A stretch of DNA of 64,000 nucleotides, from assembly GCA_023266355.1 (NCBI GenBank), contig JAHFQM010000004.1, positions 186,001 to 250,000 of the forward strand, read 5' to 3'. The position numbers were made by a program, and so were the translations under genes. Positions 43,034 through 53,547 of this stretch are shown in pieces. The stretch's first letter is position 1, and each line of letters opens with the position of its first letter. This stretch comes from Aquabacterium sp. (GTDB taxonomy: Bacteria > Pseudomonadota > Gammaproteobacteria > Burkholderiales > Burkholderiaceae_C). A model generated the notes under the pieces. The model ran no database searches. It saw only the letters and a list, made by a program, of their open reading frames with translations, and was not told the DNA's origin.

Positions 43034-43678
43034 TCACGCCGAGACCGGCAATTTGCCCTCGGCGCCCAGCATGCGTTCCACATAGCGGGCGATCAGGTCG
43101 ACCTCCAGGTTGACGTTGCCGCCGACCTTGAGCTCGCCCAGGGCGGTGTTCTCGATGGTGTGGGGGATGAGGTTGATGTCAAAGGCGGTGCTGCCGTCGT
43201 CGGCATCGGCCACGCTGTTGACGGTCAGGCTCACACCGTTGACGGTGATGGAGCCCTTGTAGGCCAGGAAACGGGCCAGGGCCTTGGGCGCGCGGATGCG
43301 CAGCAGCCAGGACTCGCCCACCGGCTCGAACACCTCGACCGCACCGACGCCATCGACGTGGCCAGTGACGATGTGGCCGCCCAGGCGGTCGTGCGAGCGC
43401 AGCGCTTGTTCCAGGTTGACGCGGTGGCCCGTGCCGGTCAGACCGACCGTGCGCGCCAGGCTTTCGGCCGAGACGTCGATGGTGAAGCGGCTGGCCGCCA
43501 CGTCGAAGGTGGTGACCGTCATGCACGCGCCGTTGATGGCGATGCTGTCGCCCAGGCCCACGCCTTCGAGGTAGCCGGCGGGCGCCTGCAGGGTCAGGCG
43601 GCGGCCGTGCGAGGGCTGGTCACCCAGGGCTTGGGAGTCGGTGATCTGGCCAACGCCAGTGATGATGCCGGTGAACAT
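43034..43678 (-). CDS. ribE: Riboflavin synthase alpha subunit
   Basis: The 214-residue enzyme dismutates two lumazine molecules into riboflavin. The N-terminus MFTGIITGVGQI is diagnostic. Two lumazine-binding repeats follow, each with its G-D-S-I-A-I-N-G-A / K-G-S-I-T-V-N-G-V element (GDSIAINGACMTV and KGSITVNGVSLTV). A cysteine and GHIVTGHVDGVG lie in the first half, as expected. It sits between ribD and ribBX in the riboflavin cluster. Confidence 0.96.
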   Translation of the reverse strand: MFTGIITGVGQITDSQALGDQPSHGRRLTLQAPAGYLEGVGLGDSIAINGACMTVTTFDVAASRFTIDVSAESLARTVGLTGTGHRVNLEQALRSHDRLGGHIVTGHVDGVGAVEVFEPVGESWLLRIRAPKALARFLAYKGSITVNGVSLTVNSVADADDGSTAFDINLIPHTIENTALGELKVGGNVNLEVDLIARYVERMLGAEGKLPVSA

Positions 43679-43709
43679 GGTGGGGGACAGCAGTGAAGTG
43701 GCGTTGGGG

Positions 43710-44900
43710 TCAGAAGCGTTCGCGGCCTGGCGGACGCACGATCAGTCGCACGTCAGGGCCGACCTGGCGCACCTCGCGGACCTCGCCTTGCCAGGCCTCG
43801 CCCAGGGCGCTCAGCGGCGACAGCGCGGCCAGCGCCCTGCCCGGCCCCAACAGCTTGGGCGCAAGATACACCAGGATCTCATCGACCCAGTCGCCCTCGA
43901 TCAAATGACCATTCAGCGTGGCCCCGGCTTCGACGTGCAGCTCGTTGACGCCACGGCGCGCCAGTTCGGGGAGCAACCAGGCGATGTCGATGCGGTCGGT
44001 CTCGCGGCCTTGCGCCGGATCGCTCGCCGGTTCGACGGCATGCACGCCAGCGGCATCCGCTTCGCGCTGCGAGGGCGCGGTGAGGATTTGCGCACCGGCC
44101 TCGCTCAAGGCCACCTGGCGGGCCTGGGCCACCGCGTCCAGCGGGGCCAGACCGACCACCAGCACGCCGCCCTCGGCGGAGAACAAGGCCGCATCGGGCG
44201 GTGTGCGCCAACGGCTGTCCAGCACCACGCGCAGGGGCTGGCGGGGCGTGGGCAGGCTGCGCACGTCCAGGCGGGGGTTGTCGTCGAGCACCGTGCCGAT
44301 GCCGGTGAGCACGGCGGAGGCCCGGGCGCGCCAGTGCTGGCCGTCTTCGCGCGCCGCCGGGCCGGTGATCCACTGGCTGGCGCCGTTGTCCAGCGCGGTG
44401 CGGCCGTCCAGCGAGGCCGCCACTTTCAGACGCACCCACGGGCGTTGGCGCACCATGCGGGACAGGAAGCCGATCAGGATCTCGCGGGCCTGCAAAGCCG
44501 CGGGGTGCTCAGGCGCGAGTTGCAGCACCTCGATGCCCGCATCGCGCAGGCGTGCCGCGCCCTGGCCGCCCACCAGCGGGTTCGGGTCGGCGCAGGCGAT
44601 GACCACGCGGGCCAGGCCCTCGCGCACCAAGGCGTCGGCACACGGGGGCGTGCGGCCATGGTGGGCACAGGGCTCCAGGGTGACGTAGGCGGTGGCGCCG
44701 CGCACGCTGTGGCCACGGGCCTGGGCATCGCGCAAGGCCATCACCTCGGCGTGCGGGCCACCGACCTGTTGCGTATGGCCGTGCCCCAGCAGCTCACCAT
44801 CGCGCACGATGACACAGCCGACCGCGGGGTTCGGGGCCGAGATGGGCAAGGCCTGTGCGGCCTGCTGGAGGGCTTGGTGCAGCCAGAGATCGTCGTTCAA
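43710..44900 (-). CDS. ribD: Bifunctional diaminohydroxyphosphoribosylaminopyrimidine deaminase / reductase
   Basis: The 396-residue enzyme performs the second and third steps of riboflavin synthesis. The N-terminal deaminase has the zinc site His50-Ala-Glu52 and Cys78/Cys87 (PCAHHGRTPPC). The C-terminal reductase domain begins with RPWVRLKVAASLDGRTAL. The start codon is TTG 44900: no ATG, GTG or TTG precedes it before an in-frame stop, and the next candidates would remove conserved residues. It is the first gene of ribD-ribE-ribBX-ribH-nusB. I find no FMN riboswitch in the sequence just upstream. Confidence 0.94.
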   Translation of the reverse strand: MNDDLWLHQALQQAAQALPISAPNPAVGCVIVRDGELLGHGHTQQVGGPHAEVMALRDAQARGHSVRGATAYVTLEPCAHHGRTPPCADALVREGLARVVIACADPNPLVGGQGAARLRDAGIEVLQLAPEHPAALQAREILIGFLSRMVRQRPWVRLKVAASLDGRTALDNGASQWITGPAAREDGQHWRARASAVLTGIGTVLDDNPRLDVRSLPTPRQPLRVVLDSRWRTPPDAALFSAEGGVLVVGLAPLDAVAQARQVALSEAGAQILTAPSQREADAAGVHAVEPASDPAQGRETDRIDIAWLLPELARRGVNELHVEAGATLNGHLIEGDWVDEILVYLAPKLLGPGRALAALSPLSALGEAWQGEVREVRQVGPDVRLIVRPPGRERF

Positions 44901-44984
44901 GGAAGGATGCCGTGGGTGTTGGTGCGGGTGATCTGCTCAGCGCTGCCACGGGCTGACCGCGGTGACGCCAGCCACCACGGCCGC

Positions 44985-45650
44985 TCAACGGAAGCGCTCG
45001 TTGTCTGACACCAGTTCTACCACGAGGGTGGCCGCCACGGGGTGGCCGTCGCGCACACCTGGGCGCATGGGCGTGCCCGGCAAGGGCGCCAAGGCGCGCA
45101 AGGCCCAATCGCCCGGAGGCTCGGCACGCAGCAACTCGGCGCGGTCGATGCGACCTTCGGCCGAAACCCACAACTGCACCAGCATGCTGCCATGCGGCAA
45201 GGGTGCAAGCACATCTTCGTCCAGGAACCAGCCCAACTCGGGGCGCGGGCTTTGGTCCAGCTTGTCGGCGGGTGTGTAGCGGCCAGCCAGCCACTGGGGC
45301 CCAGCCGGCTGGTGCATCGGTTCGGAAGGCACGAAGTCAGTGTCCTGGCTGGGGGACGCTTCTGCCACCTGGGTGCGCACCGGCGCGTCGGTGTCGGCAT
45401 GGGCTGGCGGCAAAGTGGCAAGGCCTGTGCTGGGCACGCCCCAGCGGACATGAACCGCCGCTGGTGCCGCGGACGCCGCCCCGGCCCGCGCGCCAGTCAG
45501 CCCCTGATGCGCCCACACCCACCACAAGGCCGCATGGAGACCGCACGCACCCAGTCCCGCAGCCACCAGAACGGGACTGAGGCGCCATGCGGGTTGCAGC
45601 CTCGCTGAGATCTGCGATCGACGTGCTCGCGACGGAATGACCAGCGCCAT
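44985..45650 (-). CDS. TonB-C-terminus-like protein, membrane anchored
   Basis: The 221-residue protein of uncertain function has a basic N-terminus, one membrane helix (about residues 25-47, LSPVLVAAGLGACGLHAALWWVW), an Ala/Pro-rich periplasmic middle and a final 75 residues resembling a TonB C-terminal domain (LVQLWVSAEGRIDRAELLRAEPPGDWALRALAPLPGTPMRPG...VVELV). ExbB and ExbD are absent nearby. Its ATG lies 7 bp after the pilE stop, so it is probably translated from the pilus operon. It might brace the pilus or another envelope machine, but nothing here proves that. Confidence 0.6.
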   Translation of the reverse strand: MALVIPSRARRSQISARLQPAWRLSPVLVAAGLGACGLHAALWWVWAHQGLTGARAGAASAAPAAVHVRWGVPSTGLATLPPAHADTDAPVRTQVAEASPSQDTDFVPSEPMHQPAGPQWLAGRYTPADKLDQSPRPELGWFLDEDVLAPLPHGSMLVQLWVSAEGRIDRAELLRAEPPGDWALRALAPLPGTPMRPGVRDGHPVAATLVVELVSDNERFR

Positions 45651-45657
45651 GTCGGCC

Positions 45658-46161
45658 TCAGCGCCAGCAGGCGTCCAGCGCCGCAGCCGCAGTGGCGTAA
45701 CGGTCCCCTTGGTTCGCCACCGACTTCACCCCGGTGTTCGTGACGGAGAGGTCACCACAGGGGTCGCTTTTCATGCTCCCGGTGGCGTTGCGGGTCGCCG
45801 TCAGGGTGTAAGTCTGCCCACCCGTGGTCTTGGTTTCGACCACCAGCGAGAGGTCATAGCGCACAGCTCCCTGAACCGGGCTGCGCACGAAAGGCTGGGC
45901 GTCGAAGCCCGAATTGCCGGGATCGCTGCCCGTCGATGTCCCGTACACATACGTGGCGCTGTAATGCCGCTCCAGCCATTGCTGGGCTGCCGCCATCTGT
46001 GTCTTGAGATCGCTGCGGTGCCCACGCGCCACGTACTCGGTATACGACGGGTAGGCCACGGCGGCCAGGATGCCAACCACCGCCACCACGATCATCAACT
46101 CGATCAGGGTGAAGCCGCGCAGGGCTGCGCGGACCGACATGTTGGGGAGGCGCAAATGCAT
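45658..46161 (-). CDS. pilE: Type IV minor pilin PilE-like
   Basis: The 167-residue pilin has a leader ending at RG, followed by the mature N-terminus [28 protein letters not shown], the methylated Phe and essential Glu5 being intact. The globular part has a C-terminal cysteine pair (DPCGDLS ... LDACWR), typical of PilE-like minor pilins. The start at ATG 46161 gives a 16-residue leader, and ATG 46140 gives a 9-residue one. It follows pilY1 by 20 bp. Confidence 0.92.
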   Translation of the reverse strand: MHLRLPNMSVRAALRGFTLIELMIVVAVVGILAAVAYPSYTEYVARGHRSDLKTQMAAAQQWLERHYSATYVYGTSTGSDPGNSGFDAQPFVRSPVQGAVRYDLSLVVETKTTGGQTYTLTATRNATGSMKSDPCGDLSVTNTGVKSVANQGDRYATAAAALDACWR

Positions 46162-46181
46162 CACAGTCTCGTTGATGGGGT

Positions 46182-49100
46182 TCACTTGGTCTTGAGGCCA
46201 GGGATTTCGCGCCACTGCACGCGCAGGTTGGTCGCTGGCGTCTGCAGATCGCGGTCCTCGGTGTCACCGACCACGCGGGTGCGGTTGAGGCCCGTGCTGC
46301 CATCGGAGCCATCTCGCACCGCCAGCAACTTCTGGTCGTTCACGTCCACGGCCAGCAGGTTGCGGCCATCCACCAGGATGTTGCGGATGGGCAAGCCATT
46401 GATCGGGCTGAGCACGAACAAGGATCCCTGTGGGCCACTGCCGCACGATTGGCTCAGCTCATCGGCCGATTTGCCGCGCACGGTGGTGAACAGCACGAAA
46501 TTCAGGCGGCTGACGGGGGAGCTGATGAGCGCCTCGCCCGCATCGCTGGCCGAGGGCAACTCGAAGTACCAACCGTCGTTGACGGCCGGGTCAAAGCGCG
46601 GTGCCACATCGGTGGCTCCCAGCGGCACGGCCTTGCCGCTGGCATCGCGCTTCACAGTGCCGTCCGCATTGAGTTGCGCGATGAAGACCTGGCCAGCGTC
46701 GGTGCCTGTGGTTTCGCGCACGGCCACACGGCGCACGAAGGTGCTGACCGAGGTGCCTGCGCTTGTGGCGGTGCCGGTGCCTGGCTTGACCTTGGTGCCA
46801 CCCAGGTCAGGCAGTTCATTGCCGCCAGTGGTGGGCGCCGGGAACATGGTGTCCTGGACCTCCCCCCCGAGCACGGTGCGGCTGTAGCCGCCGCGGTCCC
46901 AGACGGTGAAGAAGCGCTGTGCACGGGCGAGGTCCGGGAAGTCGCCAGCCTCGATGGCGCGTCCAGTGCCGAAGCTCACCATGATGCCGCCAAAGGACGG
47001 GAAGGTCAGCGCTGGCGCAGTGGTGATGGGCAAGACCTTGTTGCTGCCATCTTTCGCCGAGAACAGGGGCAGGCCCGAGCGGCCGTTGGCAGACACCGAC
47101 GCCTGCGCAGGCGAGATCAAGGCAACGCCCCACTCAGCGGGGTTGGCAGAGCGCAAATCGAAACGCCACACTTGCCCCTTGAGGTCGGTGCCATAGGCGA
47201 TGTCGGCCGTGCCGTTGTTGTCGAGGTCGGCCCAGCTCACGCCCATGAGGCCATTGTTGCTGTCGGTGGTGCTGGTGGTCAGTGCCACGTAATTGCCCGG
47301 ATCGCCGCTGACGGGCTTGCGCCAGGCGCCCGTGCCGGGCCCCGCCGCATTCAGGATGAACAGCACCGCACGCCCACCTTCGGAGCGGTAGCCATTGGGC
47401 TGCAGCACGCCAAAGCGGCCGCTGTTGAGGTAGATCACCTGCGATGCCTGCCCCGACACGCTGCTGCGCACAGGGTCAAGCAGGTTGAAGCCCAGGTCCC
47501 TGTCGTCGTCGGCCGTGAACGACCACTTGACGATGCTGGCAGGTGCGCGACCGGCCAGGCTGGCGGGGTAGGTGACATCCAGCGCGAACACCGCTCGACC
47601 GCCACGGCCCAGCGAGCTGAACAGGTAGGTGCGCCATTCCTGGGTTGCGCCACCTGTTGCGGTCGCGACCTTCGGGACCAGCACATCCGCCGTGTAGGGG
47701 CTGCCGTCCATCAAGGGTGTGGGATCGGACGTCGAGCGCGCCAAGGCACCGCCAAGCTGCCCCAGCAGCGCGCCAGGCACAAACGACAGGATGGGGTCAC
47801 CCGTGTTGGCGTTGAAGCCATGCAGCATCCCGTCGAAGGACCCCACCCAGAGCACATTGGGCTGCACAGGCTTCTTGTCTCTCATCGCTGCCTTCTCCAG
47901 CACATACGCAAGGTAGGAGGGCTGCGAGGCGAAGTCGGCATCGGTGTAGCGCCCAGCCGCCTGGCTGTCTTGCAGCCACGGCGTGGAGTTCACCACCGGA
48001 CCCATGATGCCTTGCTCACCACGCGCACGGAACAAGGTGCCGGCAAAGCTGGTGTCGCCGCGCATGTAATTCACCAAGCGCGTGCCAGCCGTGCGCTGGG
48101 TTGCGCCGATGGTGTCCGTGGCGGACAAGCCCAGCACAGGGCGCAGCAAGGCGTTGTTGCTGTCATTGTCCGCACCATCACTGACCAGCGCGAAGTCCAC
48201 TCCGACACCAGCGACCTGGGTGATGATCTTGCGCGAACTCCCGGCGTCGGTGAGCTTGCCGCTGGCATCCCAGGCCACTGTGGTGCTGAACTGTCCAGTG
48301 GGCAAGAGCGCAAAGGCGCGCACATTGCCGCTGAAGGTGTCGCGGCTGAACTCGGAGCGGTACTTGAAGGAACCCGTCAGCAATTCGGCCGAAGACACCG
48401 CAGGCGCCGAGTTGCTGGCCGCGGTCAGGCCGCTGAACAACTGGCGCAGGCGCTGCTCCAGCAACTCGGGGCGGCGTGCCAGGAAATACCCATCGGGCTC
48501 GCCATCGGCGCACTGGCTGCCAACGCAGCTTTGATCCGCATTGGCATTGGATTGAGCGTCCCAGTTGGTGGATGCACCATTGGCGCCAGGCTCATCTGGC
48601 GTGGCATCGGTGCTCACATGGAACTCGGTGCGTTTCTCGCGCGTGTCAAAACTGCCGTATTTGGCGACGTACCACAGCGGGTCACGCAGGGTCACGGGCG
48701 ATGCGCCATCCTTGACCAGGAAGGTCTGCGTGACGGTGGTGGTGACATTGGCCCCCTCCACGTACTGGTCGGCAAAAACCACGTTCTTGCCCAGGAACTG
48801 GGAGCTGCCCTCGCCAGGCGTCATCGCCCAGGCGAATCCGTCGTTGCCACCCTGACCCGTGTCCATGCCCCCATTGGTGAATTTGCACAACCTGGTGAAC
48901 TCATCCTGGCGATCCCGATTGTTCTTGCGGTCCTTGCACAGGGAACTGCTCGCATAACCGTTGGAGCCATGGGTCAGGTAACGGCCATCAACCTGGTAAG
49001 TACCGCCCGGGTTGGCCTGCGTGCCAATGATGCTGTAGCCATGAGAGCCCTCCGCACCCGCTTCGTGCCCCAGCACATCGGTCAGGACCTTGAGCTCGTA

Positions 49101-51566
49101 AGCGCCCGGGTTGCCAGCGATTGGCTTGGTCTCCCAACGGATGAAACCGATCAGGTCCATGTCGTAGTCGCCACCGAACTGGGCGTCGTTCCAGGTGACC
49201 ACATAGGAGCCATAGGCCTCATCGGTGCTGTCGTTGCGCGCCACGTCCAGGGCTTTGAAGGTCAGCACCGCGCCCGGCATGAGTTGGTCTGCATTGAAGA
49301 GACTATGGTGCCAGGAGCTTTCCGGTGTGATGTACACCTGCTTGCCCGATTTGCCGATGGGCACCTCGATGCGGGGCACACCGCCCGCCAGCGAGGCCGC
49401 GTAAGACTTCACACGCAAGGCGTGCTGCGGCAGTTTGTCCAGACGCACGTTGGCGCCGGTGTCGGCGGTCAGGGACGAGGCCACAGCGACGCCACCGACC
49501 TGACGGTTGCCCATTTCGCGGATGGCATGGGTGTTGGCCGCGAAAGCCGCACCCGCGCCCAGATAGGAGCCCTTGATGCCAGGGGCCTCGGGGCAGACGC
49601 CCGCCACACTGGCCAGGCCGGCCGTGACGACCGTGCCGATCTGCTTGGCCGTGCAATCGGAACCGAAGCCGGCGGTGTTGCTGCCCACAGACCGGGCGGT
49701 GTTGTTGATGCGTTCGATCTGGCCGACCTTGTCCGTCAGCCCAGCCAAGGTGGCGCCACCTGCCACATTGGCCGAGAAAAACGGCCGCACCACGTCGTAG
49801 ATGTCGTCGCTGCTGCCCGGCTCATCGGTGTCGTAGCTGACCGTGCCACTGGAAATGGCGAGCACATTCATCGGCCGACAGATGCCTTTGCCGTACATGC
49901 TGCTGCGCAACCGCTGGGTGGCCGGGTCCTTCGAATTGGCATCGTCGAGCGGATCCACGATGACGACGCTGCCTGAACCATCACGCTTGGGCGTGGGCAA
50001 GCCCACCTCGGTGTCACGCGGCCAGTTCTGCGAAGCAATGCCCAGTTGGGTGTCGCCAGCGAAGTAGGCCAGCGCTTGCACGATCATCTCGGAAATCGGA
50101 TTGCCCCAGGAAGCATGGTCACCGTTGACCACCTCTTGAGGCCTCAGGTACTCGATGTCGGGCGGAGTGCTCGGACGGGTCACGCCGCTGCGCAACACGG
50201 TGCCGTTGTAGTTGCCCGCGCTGTAGAGGCGGATGCGGTCGAAGCTGACGATGATGCCGGCGGCCACCTGAGCACCGCTGGCCGTTTGCGCGCAGTTGCT
50301 GAGCTTGTCCTGGACGTTGTGACAGAAGCGACCGCTGTAGAGGTCCACCTCGTCGTTGACGGAGCCGATGTTCTTGCGCAGCACACCGCCACGGAGGTTG
50401 CTGTCGTAGCTGCCGGTGATCAAGCCGAACTCGGCCAAGGCCGCCTGTTCGGGCGCGGAGGTCGTGGCGAACTCCTGCAGCAGGCCGATCGGTTTGAGCA
50501 CCGCGGGGTCGCTGGCAGAGGCGTTGGGATTGCGGTAGGCCCGGCAGCGCTCATTGCCAGTCAGGCCAGGTTTGCACGCCTGCACACGCACGGCCAACTC
50601 AATGCCGATCTTGGCGTCGGCAGGCCCATACGACGCGCCATCCGTCTGGTACGAGGGCACAGCGACGGCGTGGGCGGTCGGGTCCACGTCGCCCCCCACC
50701 AAGCGGCCTTGGGACGGGCCGTACTTGGCATAGAACGAACGGGCCTTGACGCCGAAGCTGTAGTTGCGTTCCTCGGCCCAGTTGCACACGGTGCCCGGTG
50801 TGGTGCCCCACAGGCTGAAGTTGCCCTTGGCCAGGCGGATCAGCGGGTGGCTGTCGACGCCGGTGTCGCTGCCGGAGGCCCCCCGACTGCACAAGGTGAG
50901 GCCTTTGCCCCCCAAGTCACCGGCCAGGGTGAAGGGAGTGAAATCGTCGATGTCGCTGCCACTGTAGTACTTCACGAAGGCATGCGCATCGTGCGACATT
51001 TGCGCCATCTCCAGCGTGGTGTCGGTCAGTGTGTCTTCCCGGCGGTAGCCGCCATACAGCGTTTTGCGCACGACGTCGATGCGCGTCATCGTCGCCCAAT
51101 TCAGGAAGTTGCCGCTCCACCGGCCTGTGCTGTTTTTGCAAGACAGGTAGCTGGCCGCGGGCACAGACGACCCGGCCACGCTGACATCGATCTTGGCCGC
51201 CATGGCCACAGGCTCGAAGCGCGGGATGGCCCGGGTGTTGTTGTAGGCGTAGCACTTGTCGGCATCGAAATAGCCGTAGTAGCTGAAAGTCCGCTTGTAG
51301 GTGTAGTCGTCCTGGCCGTCACCGTCGAGGTCTTCGTAATCGGTGTAGATCGGCGAAAACAGGGTGTGGTCGCGCGATGCGGTCAGCATGACCATCGGGC
51401 CACCGCCACCGAACGAGATGTTGGGCGGGTAAGGCGACAAGGGCACCGAAGTGACCAGCGGCTGGCTTTGCGCCAGGCTGGGCAAGGCCACCCCCAGACT
51501 CAGGGACAACATCAGGGCCAGCAAGCCGCAGGCGATCAACATGGCACGGGGCAGGATGCGGGGCAT
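46182..51566 (-). CDS. pilY1: Type IV pilus tip adhesin / biogenesis factor PilY1
   Basis: The 1794-residue secreted protein has a Sec signal (about residues 1-33), a large variable N-terminal half and the conserved PilY1 C-terminal beta-propeller. Two calcium-binding loops can be read: DLDGDGQDD (79-87) and DLDNNGTAD near residue 1440, the latter in the propeller and matching the loop that controls retraction in Pseudomonas. The propeller contains [21 protein letters not shown], a PilY1 hallmark. Length is above the usual 1100-1500, reflecting an enlarged N-terminal part. The start is ATG 51566, 17 bp after pilX. The frame is open far upstream but that is shadow of pilX. Confidence 0.93.
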   Translation of the reverse strand: MPRILPRAMLIACGLLALMLSLSLGVALPSLAQSQPLVTSVPLSPYPPNISFGGGGPMVMLTASRDHTLFSPIYTDYEDLDGDGQDDYTYKRTFSYYGYFDADKCYAYNNTRAIPRFEPVAMAAKIDVSVAGSSVPAASYLSCKNSTGRWSGNFLNWATMTRIDVVRKTLYGGYRREDTLTDTTLEMAQMSHDAHAFVKYYSGSDIDDFTPFTLAGDLGGKGLTLCSRGASGSDTGVDSHPLIRLAKGNFSLWGTTPGTVCNWAEERNYSFGVKARSFYAKYGPSQGRLVGGDVDPTAHAVAVPSYQTDGASYGPADAKIGIELAVRVQACKPGLTGNERCRAYRNPNASASDPAVLKPIGLLQEFATTSAPEQAALAEFGLITGSYDSNLRGGVLRKNIGSVNDEVDLYSGRFCHNVQDKLSNCAQTASGAQVAAGIIVSFDRIRLYSAGNYNGTVLRSGVTRPSTPPDIEYLRPQEVVNGDHASWGNPISEMIVQALAYFAGDTQLGIASQNWPRDTEVGLPTPKRDGSGSVVIVDPLDDANSKDPATQRLRSSMYGKGICRPMNVLAISSGTVSYDTDEPGSSDDIYDVVRPFFSANVAGGATLAGLTDKVGQIERINNTARSVGSNTAGFGSDCTAKQIGTVVTAGLASVAGVCPEAPGIKGSYLGAGAAFAANTHAIREMGNRQVGGVAVASSLTADTGANVRLDKLPQHALRVKSYAASLAGGVPRIEVPIGKSGKQVYITPESSWHHSLFNADQLMPGAVLTFKALDVARNDSTDEAYGSYVVTWNDAQFGGDYDMDLIGFIRWETKPIAGNPGAYELKVLTDVLGHEAGAEGSHGYSIIGTQANPGGTYQVDGRYLTHGSNGYASSSLCKDRKNNRDRQDEFTRLCKFTNGGMDTGQGGNDGFAWAMTPGEGSSQFLGKNVVFADQYVEGANVTTTVTQTFLVKDGASPVTLRDPLWYVAKYGSFDTREKRTEFHVSTDATPDEPGANGASTNWDAQSNANADQSCVGSQCADGEPDGYFLARRPELLEQRLRQLFSGLTAASNSAPAVSSAELLTGSFKYRSEFSRDTFSGNVRAFALLPTGQFSTTVAWDASGKLTDAGSSRKIITQVAGVGVDFALVSDGADNDSNNALLRPVLGLSATDTIGATQRTAGTRLVNYMRGDTSFAGTLFRARGEQGIMGPVVNSTPWLQDSQAAGRYTDADFASQPSYLAYVLEKAAMRDKKPVQPNVLWVGSFDGMLHGFNANTGDPILSFVPGALLGQLGGALARSTSDPTPLMDGSPYTADVLVPKVATATGGATQEWRTYLFSSLGRGGRAVFALDVTYPASLAGRAPASIVKWSFTADDDRDLGFNLLDPVRSSVSGQASQVIYLNSGRFGVLQPNGYRSEGGRAVLFILNAAGPGTGAWRKPVSGDPGNYVALTTSTTDSNNGLMGVSWADLDNNGTADIAYGTDLKGQVWRFDLRSANPAEWGVALISPAQASVSANGRSGLPLFSAKDGSNKVLPITTAPALTFPSFGGIMVSFGTGRAIEAGDFPDLARAQRFFTVWDRGGYSRTVLGGEVQDTMFPAPTTGGNELPDLGGTKVKPGTGTATSAGTSVSTFVRRVAVRETTGTDAGQVFIAQLNADGTVKRDASGKAVPLGATDVAPRFDPAVNDGWYFELPSASDAGEALISSPVSRLNFVLFTTVRGKSADELSQSCGSGPQGSLFVLSPINGLPIRNILVDGRNLLAVDVNDQKLLAVRDGSDGSTGLNRTRVVGDTEDRDLQTPATNLRVQWREIPGLKTK

Positions 51567-51583
51567 GTGTCGGGCCTCGGATG

Positions 51584-52282
51584 TCAAAGTTCGGGAACGA
51601 CGAAATAGGACTGCAGCACCACCTCGGTGCCGGGGCGATAGCCGAAGCCGCGCGCCGTGATGCGGAACAGCAACTGGCTGCCACGTCGCAGCGGCTCCAG
51701 CAGGTACTCCGGTTGCTGTGCCACGGCAGGGATGGCGCGCGTGCCCGTGAAGGTGCCCAGAGGCACCGCCCCGGTGAAGGTCTCGCACGAGCCTGTGCTG
51801 CCAACGCTGGGCTTGGTGGAGACCGTGTCGTTCCAGCGTCCCCCCTTTTGCGTCGGCCACCAGGCCTCTCCCGTGGTCGTGGTGGAGGTGGCCTCGCTGT
51901 ATTTCACAGCGGCCACATCGCTCTCCTTGAGACTGCACTGCCCACGCAGGCAGTTGGCAGTGAAACGCGGCACCTGGTTCTGCACCGGCCTGTCCGTATC
52001 GCGCGGACACGTGGCCGTTGCCGACCCGTTGGCGGACAGCAGCAAGTCGCGCTCTGCATCGCGCAAGGCCGCTTCGGCCGCCTGGCGGGCCACTTGGCGG
52101 TCCAGTTGATTGCGTGCCAGCCCCTCCCCTCCAAGCGCCAGTCGGGCACTGACCAGGGCAATGCCCGTGAGCGCGATGGTGAAGAGCAGCACCACCACCA
52201 GGGCCATGCCACGGTCGCGCGGGTGCTGCTGGGCACGGTGCCCGCGGTGCGTGGTTGAAACGGTGCGATGCAGGCGGGACAT
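51584..52282 (-). CDS. pilX: Type IV pilus minor pilin PilX
   Basis: The 232-residue minor pilin of the PilX_N family has an N-terminal basic stretch followed by RGMALVVVLLFTIALTGIALVSARLAL, the helix that replaces the classic prepilin motif. The globular C-terminal part carries two cysteine pairs (TCPRDTD, NCLRGQC) and ends in FVVPEL. The start ATG shares one base with the pilW stop. It belongs to the minor-pilin tip complex priming pilus assembly. Confidence 0.88.
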   Translation of the reverse strand: MSRLHRTVSTTHRGHRAQQHPRDRGMALVVVLLFTIALTGIALVSARLALGGEGLARNQLDRQVARQAAEAALRDAERDLLLSANGSATATCPRDTDRPVQNQVPRFTANCLRGQCSLKESDVAAVKYSEATSTTTTGEAWWPTQKGGRWNDTVSTKPSVGSTGSCETFTGAVPLGTFTGTRAIPAVAQQPEYLLEPLRRGSQLLFRITARGFGYRPGTEVVLQSYFVVPEL

Positions 52283-53547
52283 CAGACGGCTCCGGCGGTG
52301 TCGGCCGAGGTGGTCGTGGTGGTCGTGGTGGGGGTGGGGGTGGGGGTCGGCGCGGTCGAACCACCGCCCGCCGGTCCGACCGTGTTGCCCTGGCGGTTCT
52401 TCACACTGAAGACCCGCTCGAAGGTGCGCACCTGAGCGCCATCGGTGCGGGAAACGGCATTGCCGCGGCAATCGGTCACGCTGAGGGCCTTGCCCGCGGC
52501 ATTGCGCACAGCCGTGTTGTTGCTCAGGCTGCGCACCAGCAAACACACGCGCACAGACACCACCTGCTGCCAGCCCGTGAGGGTCTGGTCGCCGTCCTGC
52601 ACTGGCAGCAGCGCACTGACATCGGAAGCTGAGACGTAACGCACCGGCGCCCCTGAGGTGAGGTCTTTCAGGCCGTAACTCAGGACCATCTGCTCAACGC
52701 CAGGCACCAGTTCGATGTCGTCACCAAATTTCACATTCCGACCATTGCCGCGGCACTTCAAGGCGAAGGTGTTGATCTTGCTGCCACTCTCCGACGTGAA
52801 GGTGCTGGCGCCCAGGAAATACTGGTTGATGACCAGCAGTGGCGACGCAGGCGGCAAGCCCATGTCGGTGCGGACCTTGTCGGGCTTGCCGGCTGTGCCG
52901 GTGGTCGCGTTGGCCGGCGCGCCCGTGCCAGGCACGGTGCCCAGGCGGGTGGTGTTGAGGGCCAAGGTTGCGTCCAAGGCCACATCGGCGCGGGTGCAAT
53001 CGGCACGCTGGCCCACCGCCACGGACATGGCGTCGCTGGTGAAATACGCCACTGCGAACGCATCCGACCCAGCCGCGGTGCCCGTTGTCGATGTGTGAGG
53101 GGCACAAGCATGTGACTCGGTCAGGGTCTGCCCAACGCACCCGAACAAGCCACCTTGGTAGGCAGTCACGCCAGTCGCGCCCGCTTGGACCATCTGGGCC
53201 GCAGCGCGATCGAAGGTCATGCGCACGGAGGTCTGAAAGCCTTGCGACGCACTGGCAGGCTCCGTCCCTGTCACCGGGTAGAAGCCGGCCAGGGCAATTT
53301 CCCGCCCCAGCAGTTCCAGGGCGAACTGGCCCGACTCAAACATGGCCCCACGTTCATCGACCGACTTCTGCGTGCCGCGGGTGTTGAGGTAGAGCAGTGT
53401 GGCCGCCAGCACCAGCACGAGGTTGATGGCGATGGCCACCATCAACTCCACCAGGGTCACACCGCGTTGGTGCCGTCGCGCCTGCCAACACCCACCTGCA
53501 GACCAGGTCAGCCGGACGGAGCGCATCACGGGAGGACACTGGCTCAT
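52282..53547 (-). CDS. pilW: Type IV pilus minor pilin PilW
   Basis: The 421-residue minor pilin has a prepilin leader ending in RG before VTLVELMVAIAINLVLVLAATLLYLNTRG. FESGQFALELLGREIALAGFYP is a PilW hallmark. The C-terminal region holds a run of glycines and Thr/Pro repeats encoded by GT-rich repeats near 52310-52345, a low-complexity tail. The ATG overlaps the pilV stop by 4 nt; an ATG seven codons later is an alternative. Confidence 0.92.
   Translation of the reverse strand: MSQCPPVMRSVRLTWSAGGCWQARRHQRGVTLVELMVAIAINLVLVLAATLLYLNTRGTQKSVDERGAMFESGQFALELLGREIALAGFYPVTGTEPASASQGFQTSVRMTFDRAAAQMVQAGATGVTAYQGGLFGCVGQTLTESHACAPHTSTTGTAAGSDAFAVAYFTSDAMSVAVGQRADCTRADVALDATLALNTTRLGTVPGTGAPANATTGTAGKPDKVRTDMGLPPASPLLVINQYFLGASTFTSESGSKINTFALKCRGNGRNVKFGDDIELVPGVEQMVLSYGLKDLTSGAPVRYVSASDVSALLPVQDGDQTLTGWQQVVSVRVCLLVRSLSNNTAVRNAAGKALSVTDCRGNAVSRTDGAQVRTFERVFSVKNRQGNTVGPAGGGSTAPTPTPTPTTTTTTTSADTAGAV

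Noticed and set aside
44901..44984. FMN riboswitch upstream of ribD
   Set aside because: The conserved RFN sequence blocks are absent from the short upstream region.
46449..49976. Plus-strand frame of over 1100 codons opposite pilY1
   Set aside because: Antisense to pilY1; the translation is compositionally biased and lacks any domain.
52310..52345. Simple GGT/GTG-rich repeat as a possible phase-variable tract
   Set aside because: It encodes the Thr/Pro tail at the very end of pilW. Units are irregular, and slippage would alter only the last residues, so phase variation is not supported.
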